Source of the DNA: Hyphomicrobiales bacterium
GTDB lineage: Bacteria; Pseudomonadota; Alphaproteobacteria; Rhizobiales; Rhizobiaceae
Reading direction: 5' to 3'
DNA: 64,000 nucleotides
Assembly: GCA_900472925.1 (NCBI GenBank)
Contig: UCJU01000006.1
Location: 62,001 to 126,000, forward strand
The translations under genes were made by a program, and so were the position numbers. A model generated the notes under the pieces. It was not told the origin of the DNA. It saw only the letters and a list, made by a program, of their open reading frames with translations, and ran no database searches. Positions 45,785 to 55,458 of the stretch are shown in pieces; positions within the stretch are counted from its first letter, which is position 1; each line of letters opens with the position of its first letter.

Positions 45785-46729
45785 ATGGCTGAAATCGCCG
45801 GATTGCTGTTTCCTTTTTTTGGATTGATCTTCATCGGCTATCTTGCCGGGCGCATCACCAAGCAGCCTGCAGAAGCGCTTGGCTGGCTGAACACCTTCAT
45901 CATTTATGCAGCCCTGCCGGCGTTGTTTTTCAAGCTCGTTGCCAAGACACCTGTCGATCAGTTGGCGCGCATGGATTTTGTGGGCTTGAGCCTTCTGGCG
46001 ACCTACTCCATCTTTACGCTGCTCTTCGTGATCGGTTATGTCATCCGTCGAAACAGCCTGGCTGATACGACGATCCAGAGTTTTGCCGGGAGTTATGGAA
46101 ATATTGGTTATATGGGGCCGGGTCTCGCGCTATTGGCCTTTGGAGAGCGCGCAGCGGTGCCGGTTGCGCTGATTGTTTGTCTCGAAAATGCCATGCATTT
46201 CGTGACTGCCCCGGCATTGATGGCGATTGCCGGTGGAGACAAGCGTCCGCCCCTGACGCTGGCAGGTGATGTGGCGCGGAAGGTTTTGACCCATCCGTTC
46301 ATCTTATCGGTCATTGCCGGTTTTCTCGCGGCCATTATCGGCTGGCAGCCACCACAACCCGTACAGCAACTGGTGGACTATCTGGCGCAATCGGCAGCAC
46401 CCTGCGCTTTGTTTGCCATGGGAGTGACGCTCGCTTTGCGCCCGTTACGCAGGGTGCCTGTTGAAATCAGCTACATTGTGCCCGCCAAATTGATCCTGCA
46501 CCCGTTGCTGGCCTATCTCATCCTGTCGTCCTTCGGCTCTTTCGATCCGGTTTGGGTTTCGACAGCAGTGCTGTTGGCCGCATTGCCGACCGCCACGAAT
46601 GTCTTCGTTATCGGCCAGCAATATGGCGTTTGGCAGGAACGTGCATCAGCGACGATTCTCATAACCACAGGGTTTTCGGTTTTTACCGTCTCATTGGTGC
46701 TTTATCTCATCCGTTCCATGAGCGTCTGA
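45785..46729 (+). CDS. AEC family (auxin efflux carrier-like) transporter
   Basis: This 314-residue membrane protein has about ten hydrophobic segments in two inverted-repeat-like halves and belongs to the AEC/PIN-like family. It has characteristic SYGNIGYMGPGLALLAF and, near the end, the segment LPTATNVFVIGQQYG. Bacterial members carry malonate, malate or other substrates, so the substrate is unassigned. AGGGTGAGGGGAG precedes the ATG at 45785. Its 3' end overlaps the convergent ubiquinone hydroxylase gene by 23 bases. Confidence 0.88.
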   Translation: MAEIAGLLFPFFGLIFIGYLAGRITKQPAEALGWLNTFIIYAALPALFFKLVAKTPVDQLARMDFVGLSLLATYSIFTLLFVIGYVIRRNSLADTTIQSFAGSYGNIGYMGPGLALLAFGERAAVPVALIVCLENAMHFVTAPALMAIAGGDKRPPLTLAGDVARKVLTHPFILSVIAGFLAAIIGWQPPQPVQQLVDYLAQSAAPCALFAMGVTLALRPLRRVPVEISYIVPAKLILHPLLAYLILSSFGSFDPVWVSTAVLLAALPTATNVFVIGQQYGVWQERASATILITTGFSVFTVSLVLYLIRSMSV

Positions 46730-47921
46730 GGCTGCCGAAAACCATGGATGGCAGGGCTTTGATGCCGCGACCTGGCTCGATGCCCTCACGCATTACCAGT
46801 CCCCGCAAAGGCCCGACGCTGGAAAGAATATGCAAGCCGGCCGCGCGCGCCATTTGAACTGGCAGCAGGCTTGAAAGCAGCGAGCGGTTCAAAAGATCGA
46901 CGCTGAGCGTCCGGCTGACGACATCGGCGCGGCGGCGGCGGTCGAAGGTCGAGCCTGCATCGCCGGGAATGGTCTTGCCCGTGAGCGTGCCGAGAAGTTC
47001 GGTGAGCACGATGATATCGCGCAGGCTGAGGTTCAGGCCCTGGGCGCCGATTGGCGGAAAGCCATGGCCGGCTTCACCCACCAGGGCCACGCGACCCTTG
47101 CCGTAACGATGCGCGCTCATGCTGGACAGCGGCCACGTCTGCACGTCGTCGGAGACTGTCACGGTACCGAGCATGGATTGCATGCGGTCTTCGACGCGGC
47201 GGCTGAGGTCTTCCAATGGAAGGGCAGTGATTTCGGAGGCCTGCTGCGGCGTGACGACCCAAACCAGACTGGAGCGATTGCCAAGAAGCGGCACCTGCGT
47301 GAACGGACCTGTCGAGGTGTGAAACTCGGTCGAAACATTGCCGTGCGGGCGGCTGTGCTCGAAGTTCAGCACCACGGCGGTCTGCGGATAGGACCACGAG
47401 CGCACGCCGATGTCGGCGGCTTCGCGGACCTTCGATTTTTTGCCGTCGGCACCGACCAGAAAACTTGCGGAAATCTGCTCGCCATCTTCAAGGGTGACGG
47501 TCGCCTCGCGCTCGGTGATTTCGATTGCGTCAGCGATGCCGTCGATAACAGAGATGTTGTTTTCCTGGGCGACTGCCTCGCCCAAAACCGTCAGCAGCGT
47601 GTCATTGGACATGTTCCAACCGAAGGCGGGGAGGCCGATTTCCGATGACCGGAAAGCAACGGTCGGCGCGCGCAGCAGTCTGTCCGTACCGTCGATAATC
47701 TGCATCGTAGAGAGCTTGGCCGCGGATGGTTCGATCCTCGACCATAGGCCGAGGCGATCCAAAAAGCGGATGGATTGGTCCATCAAGGCCGTGGTGCGAT
47801 GATCCACCTTGTCGGATTTGGGGGCAATCAGCGCAACGCTGCGGCCCGAGCGTGCAAGAGCGATGGCGGCGATCTGGCCTGCAAGTCCTGCACCCACGAT
47901 GGCAATCTCGAAGTTTCTCAT
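46707..47921 (-). CDS. UbiH/UbiF-family FAD monooxygenase
   Basis: This 404-residue flavin monooxygenase has an N-terminal FAD-binding motif IAIVGAGLAGQIAAIALARSG, a middle LVGADGKKSKVREA motif and a third FAD motif GKGRVALVGEAGHGFPPIGAQGLN. That last motif shows GE where many homologues have GD. Members hydroxylate ubiquinone precursors, so a role in ubiquinone synthesis is likely; UbiH, UbiF and UbiL cannot be told apart by eye. The start is ATG 47921. Confidence 0.85.
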   Translation of the reverse strand: MRNFEIAIVGAGLAGQIAAIALARSGRSVALIAPKSDKVDHRTTALMDQSIRFLDRLGLWSRIEPSAAKLSTMQIIDGTDRLLRAPTVAFRSSEIGLPAFGWNMSNDTLLTVLGEAVAQENNISVIDGIADAIEITEREATVTLEDGEQISASFLVGADGKKSKVREAADIGVRSWSYPQTAVVLNFEHSRPHGNVSTEFHTSTGPFTQVPLLGNRSSLVWVVTPQQASEITALPLEDLSRRVEDRMQSMLGTVTVSDDVQTWPLSSMSAHRYGKGRVALVGEAGHGFPPIGAQGLNLSLRDIIVLTELLGTLTGKTIPGDAGSTFDRRRRADVVSRTLSVDLLNRSLLSSLLPVQMARAAGLHILSSVGPLRGLVMREGIEPGRGIKALPSMVFGSLRRSWNG

Positions 47922-48145
47922 CGTCCTGTCCAATCCAGCTTTTACCATTGGCGACTATATGCTCCCCAACATAGAAGTTCCGACGCGCCGAATCCAGAAG
48001 CGTTCTATGCCGCAATCGTCATGAGGATGACGTAAAATCCATATTAGCATTAGGATAAGCTTTCGCGCATGGTTGCCAACAGCGATAAATGGCCGCATAC
48101 CGGACTGGACGTAGCGGATAGAAAAACGAGGCGCCTGCGCTGATT

Positions 48146-48880
48146 ATGAAGATATTCAAATACAAGCGCGTGCCTTACGCTGAAATACGCGCATTCTCCG
48201 TCCATATTCTCACGGCTTCGGGCTCGTTTCTGGCGTTTCTGGGCGTGGTCGCAGCGGCGGAACACCGTTTCGTTGATATGTTCTGGTGGCTGGGCCTGGC
48301 GCTTCTCGTCGACGGCATCGATGGCCCGATTGCACGAAAAGTGCGGGTCAAAGAGGTTCTGCCCAATTGGTCCGGCGATACGCTGGACAATATCATCGAC
48401 TATGTGACCTATGTTCTTCTGCCCGCTTTCGCGCTTTATCAAAGCGGAATGATTGGCGAACCCTGGTCGTTTGTGGCGGCTGGCATGATCGTCGTGTCCA
48501 GCGCCATCTATTACGCCGACATGGGCATGAAGACGGATGAGTATTTCTTTTCCGGCTTTCCGGTGGTGTGGAACATGCTTGTTTTCACGCTCTTCGTTAT
48601 CGATGCCAGCGCGACGTCGGCGATGATTCTTGTCACGATTTCGGTCGTTCTGACGTTCCTGCCCATCAACTTCCTGCACCCCGTGCGGGTGAAGCGGTTG
48701 CGACCGCTTAACATGACCATTTTCCTGATCTGGTGTGCACTTGGCGGATATTCTCTCCTGCTGCATTTCTCTACGCCCGACTGGGTGGTGGCAGGTGTCG
48801 TCATTACCGGCATCTATCTTTATTGCGTTGGTGGCGTGATGCAGTTCCTGCCCGGACTGGGCGGAAAAGCGCAATCTTAA
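48146..48880 (+). CDS. pcs: Phosphatidylcholine synthase
   Basis: This 244-residue inner-membrane CDP-alcohol phosphatidyltransferase condenses CDP-diacylglycerol with choline. It has eight hydrophobic segments and the Pcs variant of the catalytic motif, DGIDGPIARK followed by SGDTLDNIIDY. The start PYAEIRAFSVHILTASGS is also typical. Pcs is characteristic of Rhizobiaceae and other host-associated bacteria that make phosphatidylcholine, supporting the taxonomic call. It stands alone between divergent promoters. Confidence 0.94.
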   Translation: MKIFKYKRVPYAEIRAFSVHILTASGSFLAFLGVVAAAEHRFVDMFWWLGLALLVDGIDGPIARKVRVKEVLPNWSGDTLDNIIDYVTYVLLPAFALYQSGMIGEPWSFVAAGMIVVSSAIYYADMGMKTDEYFFSGFPVVWNMLVFTLFVIDASATSAMILVTISVVLTFLPINFLHPVRVKRLRPLNMTIFLIWCALGGYSLLLHFSTPDWVVAGVVITGIYLYCVGGVMQFLPGLGGKAQS

Positions 48881-49047
48881 AAAACAGTGGTTAAAAACTG
48901 TCGGTTCGAGTGCCTTTTCAGTTGTGCAGAGCGGTAAAACCGTTATCTAGTATCAATTGAGGGCACTGCCCAAATTTAGTGCATAACTATAGATCCGGTC
49001 GTTCAACACTTCGAAGAAAGTGCGACAACCGGTGAAAAGGGGAACAG

Positions 49048-50619
49048 GTGACGGGATCGGTAACGTCTGAGGTTTTGCCTCTCTTGTCCGTTCGCCAGCT
49101 GACCAAGCTGTTTGGAACATTTGGCGCTTGCAATGCGATCGATCTCGATATTGCGCCGGGTGAAATTCATGCGCTGCTGGGTGAGAACGGGGCTGGCAAA
49201 TCCACGCTGGTCAAGATGCTGTTCGGCGTGCTCGAGCCATCGGCAGGAGATATCCTGTGGAAGGGGGAGCCGGTTCGCATCGCCTCTCCGGGCGAGGCGC
49301 GCAAGCTTGGCATCGGCATGGTCTTCCAGCATTTCTCGCTGTTCGAAGCGCTGACGGTTGCTGAAAATATCGCTCTGTCGCTGGACCCGAAAATTTCACT
49401 GAAAGAGATTGCCCGCGAGGCGGAAGCGCTATCCAAGGCCTATGGTCTGCCGCTCGACCCTTACGCCCATGTGGCCGATCTTTCGGTGGGCGAGCGCCAG
49501 CGCATCGAGATCGTGCGCGCGCTTTTGCAAAATCCGCAGCTCATCATTCTGGACGAGCCGACCTCCGTGCTGACGCCGCAGGAAGCCGACCGTCTGTTCG
49601 AAACGCTGGCCAAGCTGAAAGCCGAGGGCCGTTCGGTTCTCTATATCAGCCACCGGCTGGAAGAGGTTCAGCGCATCTGCGATCGCGCAACCGTTTTGCG
49701 TCATGGCGAGGTCACCGGCGCTTGCGACCCGGGCAAGGAAACGCCGTCCTCGCTGGCGCGCATGATGGTTGGGTCCGATGTAGCGGGCATTGAGCGTGAT
49801 GATGATCGCACCATCGGCGACGTGAGTGTGGAACTGATCGGTCTCTCGGTCGCGGCGCGGACGCCATTTGCCGTTTCTCTCAAAGACATTTCCATGAAAG
49901 TTCGCTCCGGCGAGGTTCTGGCAATCGCTGGTGTTGCCGGTAACGGGCAGGGGGAACTGTTCGACGCACTCTCCGGTGAATATCCGGTGGCGAAAGATGA
50001 CACGATCTTTTTGCGCGGCAAGCCGGTGGGCCGGATGGGTATCAATGGCCGGCGCATGATGGGTGCGGGTTTCGTGCCGGAAGAGCGCCACGGCCACGCC
50101 GCCGTGCCGACCATGACGCTCTCGGACAACCTGCTTCTGGCCCGCTGTCGCTCCGACAGGAAAGCCTTTCTGAAAGGCGGTTTTCTTAAGGTCATTCGCA
50201 ATTCTACCATCAAACAGGCCGCGAAGCGCATCTCCGCCTCCATGGATGTGCGCAAAAGTGGGGATGACCCGCTGGCGGGCTCGCTGTCGGGTGGCAATCT
50301 GCAAAAGTTTATCGTTGGGCGCGAGCTGGATCGCCAGCCATCGGTACTCGTCGTCAACCAGCCGACATGGGGCGTGGATGCCGGTGCCGCCAGCCGCATT
50401 CGCCAGGCGCTGGTCGATCTTGCGAAGGCCGGTTCTGCCGTTGTCGTCATCAGCCAGGATCTGGATGAGATTTTTGAAGTGGCCTCCAGAATATCAGTCA
50501 TCTCCGATGGGCGTCTGTCGCAATCCTATCCGGCTGGTGAAATGAACCGTGAAAAGATCGGACTTCTGATGGGCGGTGTTCACGCGGGACATGCGGAGGC
50601 GCAGGCACATGCGCATTGA
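49048..50619 (+). CDS. Nucleoside-type ABC importer, duplicated ATPase
   Basis: This 523-residue protein carries two fused ABC domains, as in sugar/nucleoside importers of the RbsA/BmpB type. The first is intact: Walker A GENGAGKST, signature LSVGERQRIEIVRA, Walker B LIILDEPTSVLTPQE. The second (from about residue 260) has a divergent P-loop region (GVAGNGQGE) and signature SGGNLQKFIVGREL, as is normal for the family. GTG 49048 has AGGGGAAC upstream. First gene of a four-gene operon with two permeases and a BMP-family binding protein. Confidence 0.92.
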   Translation: MTGSVTSEVLPLLSVRQLTKLFGTFGACNAIDLDIAPGEIHALLGENGAGKSTLVKMLFGVLEPSAGDILWKGEPVRIASPGEARKLGIGMVFQHFSLFEALTVAENIALSLDPKISLKEIAREAEALSKAYGLPLDPYAHVADLSVGERQRIEIVRALLQNPQLIILDEPTSVLTPQEADRLFETLAKLKAEGRSVLYISHRLEEVQRICDRATVLRHGEVTGACDPGKETPSSLARMMVGSDVAGIERDDDRTIGDVSVELIGLSVAARTPFAVSLKDISMKVRSGEVLAIAGVAGNGQGELFDALSGEYPVAKDDTIFLRGKPVGRMGINGRRMMGAGFVPEERHGHAAVPTMTLSDNLLLARCRSDRKAFLKGGFLKVIRNSTIKQAAKRISASMDVRKSGDDPLAGSLSGGNLQKFIVGRELDRQPSVLVVNQPTWGVDAGAASRIRQALVDLAKAGSAVVVISQDLDEIFEVASRISVISDGRLSQSYPAGEMNREKIGLLMGGVHAGHAEAQAHAH

Positions 50620-51697
50620 GCTCGAAAAACGCACCGGCTTCTCCAACCTCTTTACCATTCTGTCGCCTTTGCTGGCGCTGGCACTCACGCTGGTTTTCGG
50701 CGCCATCATGTTTGCGCTGCTGGGCAAGAACCCGTTCAGCGCGCTCTACAGCTTCTTCATCGATCCGCTCTTGGAAGTCTGGTCGCTGCATGAGCTGGCG
50801 ATCAAGGCCGCACCGCTGATCCTCATCGCGGTTGGCTTGGCGGTCTGCTATCGCTCCAACAACTGGAATATCGGTGCCGAAGGGCAGTTCACCATCGGTG
50901 CGATCACCGGTTCCATCCTGCCGGTGCTCTATCCGCAGTGGCAATCGCCCATGATCCTGCCGCTGATGCTCATGATGGGTGCTGCCGGTGGCGCGCTATA
51001 TGCAGCTATTCCGGCGCTGCTCAAAACACGTTTCAACACCAACGAAATTCTGACCAGTCTAATGCTGGTCTATGTCGCGCAGCTGTTCCTGGACTGGCTG
51101 ACGCGGGGCATCTGGCGTGACCCTGCGGGTTACAATTTCCCGCAGACAACAGCCTTCAACGAAAGCGCCGTGCTGCCGGAAATTCTCGAATCCGGTCGGG
51201 CCCATTGGGGCATCGTCTTCGCCATCATCGCCGGCATCGCGCTGTGGTTCATGATGCGCTTCATGCTTAGGGGATTTCAGGTCACCGTTCTTGGCCAATC
51301 GCCACGGGCAGGGCGCTTTGCCGGTTTCTCCTCGCGCGGCATGGTTTGGTTTTCGCTGGTTCTGTCTGGTGCGCTGGCAGGGCTCGCGGGTATCTCGGAA
51401 GTCTCCGGCTCCATCGGCCATTTGCAGCCGTCGATTTCTCCCGGCTATGGCTTCACAGCCATCATCGTTGCGTTTCTGGGGCGTCTAAACCCGCTCGGCA
51501 TCATCGCATCCGGTTTCGTGCTGGCACTGACCTATCTCGGTGGCGAGGCGGCGCAGCTTTCCATCGGCGTGTCGGATAAGGTCACGCGGGTGTTTCAGGG
51601 GCTGATGCTGTTCTTCGTGCTCTCCTGCGATACGCTGATCATCTACAAGATCCGGGTCCGTTTCGGGCGCGGCAGCAACAGCGAAGGAGCCGCATGA
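50609..51697 (+). CDS. Nucleoside-type ABC importer, permease 1
   Basis: This 362-residue permease of the BPD_transp_2 family has about ten membrane segments. It shows the family cytoplasmic loop GQSPRAGRFAGFSSRGM and the NNWNIGAEGQFTIGAI segment typical of simple sugar/nucleoside permeases. The ATG at 50609 overlaps the ATPase gene by 11 bases and has GCGGAGG 9 bases upstream. It pairs with the following permease as a heterodimer. Confidence 0.9.
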   Translation: MRIELEKRTGFSNLFTILSPLLALALTLVFGAIMFALLGKNPFSALYSFFIDPLLEVWSLHELAIKAAPLILIAVGLAVCYRSNNWNIGAEGQFTIGAITGSILPVLYPQWQSPMILPLMLMMGAAGGALYAAIPALLKTRFNTNEILTSLMLVYVAQLFLDWLTRGIWRDPAGYNFPQTTAFNESAVLPEILESGRAHWGIVFAIIAGIALWFMMRFMLRGFQVTVLGQSPRAGRFAGFSSRGMVWFSLVLSGALAGLAGISEVSGSIGHLQPSISPGYGFTAIIVAFLGRLNPLGIIASGFVLALTYLGGEAAQLSIGVSDKVTRVFQGLMLFFVLSCDTLIIYKIRVRFGRGSNSEGAA

Positions 51698-52617
51698 TGG
51701 ATATGTTTCAGGCGATCCTTCTCACCGTCATCACCGCTGCAACGCCGCTGGTTATCGCCGCTTTGGGAGAGTTGGTCACGGAGCGTGCGGGCGTGCTGAA
51801 CCTCGGCGTTGAGGGCATGATGATCATGGGTGCGGTCTGCGCCTTTGCGGCCGCCCATATCACCGGCTCGCCCTATATCGGCATTGTCGCGGGCATCGCA
51901 TGCGGTGCGGTCTTCTCGCTGTTGTTCGGTTTCCTGACATTGACACTGGTGACAAACCAGGTGGCGACGGGGCTGGCGCTGACGCTTCTGGGCCTGGGAG
52001 TGTCAGGCATGTTGGGCGAGACCTTTGTCGGTCTGCCCGGCGTCAAGCTGCCGCCCATCGTCTTCCCGGTTCTGTCCGAAATACCGGTCATCGGACCGGC
52101 GCTGTTCCGGCAGGATTTGATTTTCTACATGTCGATTGCACTCGTCATCGGCATTGGCTGGTTTCTGTTCAAAAGCCGCACGGGTCTGAAAATCCGCGCC
52201 ATTGGCGATAATCACGGCTCTGCCCACGCGCTGGGTATCAACGTTATCCGCACGCGCTACCTTGCCGTGATGTTCGGCGGCGCCTGTGCAGGGTTGGCAG
52301 GTGCGCAACTTTCGCTGGTTTACACGCCGCAATGGGTGGAGAACATGTCTGCCGGCCGCGGCTGGATTGCGCTGGCATTGGTGGTGTTCGCATCTTGGCG
52401 GCCATGGCGGGTTCTGGCGGGTGGCTATCTCTTTGGTGCTGTCACCATCGGCCAGTTGCACGCGCAGGCTCTCGGCATCGGTGTGCCGTCCCAACTTCTT
52501 TCAGCAATGCCTTATATCGCGACTATTGTGGTCCTCATCATCATCTCCCATAATCGTCGCACAACGCTGATCAATACACCGGCGTCGCTCGGAAAACCGT
52601 TCGTGCCGGACCGCTAA
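51694..52617 (+). CDS. Nucleoside-type ABC importer, permease 2
   Basis: This 307-residue BPD_transp_2 permease shows TPLVIAALGELVTERAGVLNLGVEGMMIMGA, the hallmark of the second permease in BMP-family nucleoside importers, and the loop IRAIGDNHGSAHALGIN. The ATG at 51694 overlaps the preceding stop as ATGA. Together with permease 1 and the ATPase it forms the inner-membrane complex fed by the BMP protein downstream. Confidence 0.92.
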   Translation: MMDMFQAILLTVITAATPLVIAALGELVTERAGVLNLGVEGMMIMGAVCAFAAAHITGSPYIGIVAGIACGAVFSLLFGFLTLTLVTNQVATGLALTLLGLGVSGMLGETFVGLPGVKLPPIVFPVLSEIPVIGPALFRQDLIFYMSIALVIGIGWFLFKSRTGLKIRAIGDNHGSAHALGINVIRTRYLAVMFGGACAGLAGAQLSLVYTPQWVENMSAGRGWIALALVVFASWRPWRVLAGGYLFGAVTIGQLHAQALGIGVPSQLLSAMPYIATIVVLIIISHNRRTTLINTPASLGKPFVPDR

Positions 52618-52653
52618 AAAACCAGGTTCAAGCCTAACCAAGCAGGGGTAAAA

Positions 52654-53727
52654 ATGAAAAAACTCATCATCGCACTGGCCGCCTCGGCCGCCGCTATCAT
52701 CGGCGCGGTTCCCGCCGCCCAAGCCGCAGACGCCAAGAAGGTCTGCTTCGTCTATGTCGGCACCAAGACAGATGGCGGCTGGACACAGGCGCACGACATC
52801 GGCCGTCAGGAACTGCAGAAGCATTTCGGCGAAAAGATCGAAACGCCTTATCTCGAAAGCGTTCCCGAGGGTCCGGATGCCGAACGCGCCATCGAGCGCA
52901 TGGCCCGTTCCGGCTGCGAACTGATCTACACGACATCGTTCGGCTTCATGGATGCCACCGTCAAGGTTGCCCAGAAATTCCCGAAGGTGAAGTTCGAGCA
53001 CGCAACCGGCTTCAAGACCGCCGACAACCTCGCGACCTACAATTCACGCTTCTATGAAGGTCGCTACATTCAGGGCCAGATCGCGGCCAAGATGTCCAAG
53101 AAGGGCGTTGCCGGTTACATCGCATCCTTCCCGATCCCTGAAGTCGTCATGGGCATCGACGCCTTCGTTCTCGGCGCACAGTCCGTCAATCCGGAATTCA
53201 AGGTCAAGGTCGTCTGGGCCAACACATGGTTCGACCCCGGCAAGGAAGCCGATGCCGCCAAGGCACTGATCGACCAGGGCGTCGACATTCTGACCCAGCA
53301 CACCGACACCACTGCCCCGATGCAGGTTGCAGCGGAACGCGGCATCAAGGCCTTCGGTCAGGCTTCCGACATGATCAAGGCTGGTCCAAATACCCAGATG
53401 ACCGCCATCGTCGATACCTGGGGCGCATATTACATCAAGCGCACGCAGGCACTTCTGGATGGTACATGGAAATCCGAATCGATCTGGGACGGCCTGAAAG
53501 ACGGCATTCTCACCATGGCGCCTTACACCAACATGCCAGATGACGTGAAGAAGATGGCTGAGGAAACCGAAGCCAAGATCAAGTCTGGCGAGCTGCACCC
53601 CTTCACCGGCCCGATCAAGAAGCAGGACGGTTCCGAGTGGCTGAAGGCGGGCGAAAAGGCTGAAGACAAGGTGCTGCTTGGCCTCAACTTCTACGTCGCA
53701 GGCGTAGACGACAAGCTGCCACAGTAA
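52654..53727 (+). CDS. BMP-family substrate-binding protein of the ABC importer
   Basis: This 357-residue periplasmic binding protein has a signal peptide (residues 1-24, cleavage near AQAAD) and the BMP/Med/PnrA domain with VCFVYVGTKTDGGWTQAHDIGR and TTSFGFMDATVKVAQKFP. Characterised members bind purine or other nucleosides, so nucleoside uptake is the best inference. Its C-terminus includes a GELHPFTGPIKKQDGS stretch found in the family. It follows permease 2 by 36 bases and is succeeded by a repeat pair and a terminator. Confidence 0.92.
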   Translation: MKKLIIALAASAAAIIGAVPAAQAADAKKVCFVYVGTKTDGGWTQAHDIGRQELQKHFGEKIETPYLESVPEGPDAERAIERMARSGCELIYTTSFGFMDATVKVAQKFPKVKFEHATGFKTADNLATYNSRFYEGRYIQGQIAAKMSKKGVAGYIASFPIPEVVMGIDAFVLGAQSVNPEFKVKVVWANTWFDPGKEADAAKALIDQGVDILTQHTDTTAPMQVAAERGIKAFGQASDMIKAGPNTQMTAIVDTWGAYYIKRTQALLDGTWKSESIWDGLKDGILTMAPYTNMPDDVKKMAEETEAKIKSGELHPFTGPIKKQDGSEWLKAGEKAEDKVLLGLNFYVAGVDDKLPQ

Positions 53728-53738
53728 CGATTGACGTC

Positions 53739-53765
53739 CGTCACCCCGCACTTGATGCGGGGGAT
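53739..53765 (-). repeat. Palindromic repeat after the BMP gene, left member (variant stem)
   Basis: The 27-base copy starts CGTCA and has stem CCCGCA/TGCGGG around CTTGA. It keeps the tip and loop of the SUF-region repeats, while both stem strands have changed together. Confidence 0.6.
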
Positions 53766-53786
53766 GGGGACCGGCGCCCGTCATCG

Positions 53787-53815
53787 TCATCCCCGGGACA
53801 AGTCCGAGCATGACG
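53787..53815 (+). repeat. Palindromic repeat after the BMP gene, right member
   Basis: It matches the SUF-region right copy at 24 of 29 positions and ends in TGACG. With 53739-53765 it forms a head-to-head pair with 21 bases between members. Confidence 0.65.
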
Positions 53816-53835
53816 ACAGTGGGTCTGCTGAAAAC

Positions 53836-53867
53836 AAGCCGCGCGTGGAAACATGCGCGGCTTTTTT
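53836..53867 (+). terminator. Terminator of the BMP-type importer operon
   Basis: AAGCCGCGC (53836-53844) and GCGCGGCTT (53855-53863) form a perfect stem extended by inner pairs around a GAAA loop, then a T-tract. Confidence 0.9.
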
Positions 53868-53999
53868 CGTATCCGCTCACGGCCCGTTTCCGGCATTCAC
53901 GTATTTTCCATGGTGTCTTTATTCTTGAGCGTTTATAGCGGGATGCAAAGGTCTGCCCGATGATTTGCGGGCCATGATTGCTTTAAGTCGGAGATACCA

Positions 54000-55358
54000 A
54001 TGGAACGCAGTTGCCTCGCCGTCATCCTCGCCGCTGGTGATAGCACACGCATGAAATCCTCCATGTCGAAGGTGCTGCACCCGGTGGCTGGCCGGGCGAT
54101 GATTGCGCATGTGATACAGGCGGTGGCTGGCGCTGGTGTCAGTTCTGCGGCACTGGTTGTCGGGCGCGATGCGGACAAGGTGGCGGATGCTGCACGGGAA
54201 GTCGGCGTCATTGTCGAGCCCTATCTTCAGAAAGAGCGTCTGGGCACCGGCAACGCCGTTCTGGCTGCGCGCGAAGCCATCGAAAGCGGCTATGACGATA
54301 TCCTGATCGCCTACGGTGATGTTCCCTTGCTGACATCCGAGACATTGAACAGGGCTCGTCAGGCGCTGGTGGACAATGTCGATGTCGTGGTCATCGGTTT
54401 CCACACAGACAAGCCGACCGGCTATGGGCGCTTGCTGGTCGAGGATGGCGAACTCGTCGCCATCCGCGAGGAAAAGGACGCGACGGACGAAGAGCGGAAA
54501 GTCACTTGGTGCAACAGTGGCCTGATGGCGATCAACGGTCGTCGGGCGCTCGATCTTCTCACCCGTATCGGTAACAACAATGCCAAGGGCGAATATTACC
54601 TGACGGATATCGTGGAAATCGCCCGGTCCCTGGGCGGCAAGGCCGTCGCCATCGATGCGCCTGAAACCGAGCTGATCGGCTGCAACAATCGCGCCGAACT
54701 GGCCATCATCGAAAAGCTCTGGCAGGAGCGCGCCCGCCACCAGTTCATGATCGATGGCGTCTCGATGATTGCACCGGAAACCGTATTTCTCTCCTGGGAT
54801 ACCAAGATCGGGCAGGATGCGCTGATCGAACCCAATGTGGTGATCGGGCCTGATGTCACCATCGAATCGGGTGCTGTCATTCACGCCTTTTCCCATCTGG
54901 AAGGTGCGCATGTCAGCGGCGGCGCGACCGTTGGTCCTTATGCGCGGCTGCGCCCCGGTGCCAATCTGGCCGCCAATTCCAAGGTCGGCAATTTCTGCGA
55001 AGTCAAGAAAGCTGAGATCGGTGAGGGTGCCAAGGTCAATCACCTTACCTATATCGGCGATGCCTTCGTCGGTGCTGGCAGCAATATCGGCGCAGGGACC
55101 ATCACCTGCAACTACGATGGCATCAACAAGCATGAGACGCGCATTGGTAAAAATGCCTTTGTCGGCTCCAATTCATCGCTGGTGGCACCCGTCAGTATTG
55201 GCGACGACGCCTATGTCGCATCCGGCAGTGTCATCACCGAGAATGTGCCGGCCGATGCGCTGGCCTTCGGTCGTGCGCGTCAGGAGATCAAGGAAGGTCG
55301 CGCCAATGCTTTGCGTGCCCGCGCACAGGCCATCAAGGATGCGAAGAAAAAGTCCTGA
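54000..55358 (+). CDS. glmU: Bifunctional UDP-GlcNAc pyrophosphorylase / GlcN-1-P acetyltransferase
   Basis: This 452-residue enzyme makes UDP-GlcNAc for peptidoglycan and lipopolysaccharide. The N-terminal uridyltransferase has [20 protein letters not shown] (the G-x-G-T-R-M-type loop) and [17 protein letters not shown]-like regions. The C-terminal left-handed beta-helix (about 245-430) shows hexapeptide repeats, the family [19 protein letters not shown] segment and [13 protein letters not shown]. It is followed by glmS 100 bases later. Confidence 0.96.
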   Translation: MERSCLAVILAAGDSTRMKSSMSKVLHPVAGRAMIAHVIQAVAGAGVSSAALVVGRDADKVADAAREVGVIVEPYLQKERLGTGNAVLAAREAIESGYDDILIAYGDVPLLTSETLNRARQALVDNVDVVVIGFHTDKPTGYGRLLVEDGELVAIREEKDATDEERKVTWCNSGLMAINGRRALDLLTRIGNNNAKGEYYLTDIVEIARSLGGKAVAIDAPETELIGCNNRAELAIIEKLWQERARHQFMIDGVSMIAPETVFLSWDTKIGQDALIEPNVVIGPDVTIESGAVIHAFSHLEGAHVSGGATVGPYARLRPGANLAANSKVGNFCEVKKAEIGEGAKVNHLTYIGDAFVGAGSNIGAGTITCNYDGINKHETRIGKNAFVGSNSSLVAPVSIGDDAYVASGSVITENVPADALAFGRARQEIKEGRANALRARAQAIKDAKKKS

Positions 55359-55458
55359 CAATGGTAACGGATAGACATTGAAAGTGACTGCAACCGCAAT
55401 TGCAGATTTCGCGGAAATCGCTAGGACTTCCGCCAGCTAAAACGTTTTGGAGAAGTGC

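Noticed and set aside
48881-49047. Possible riboswitch in the leader of the BMP-type importer
   Set aside because: Weak inverted repeats are visible, but I could not match any known purine or other aptamer core.
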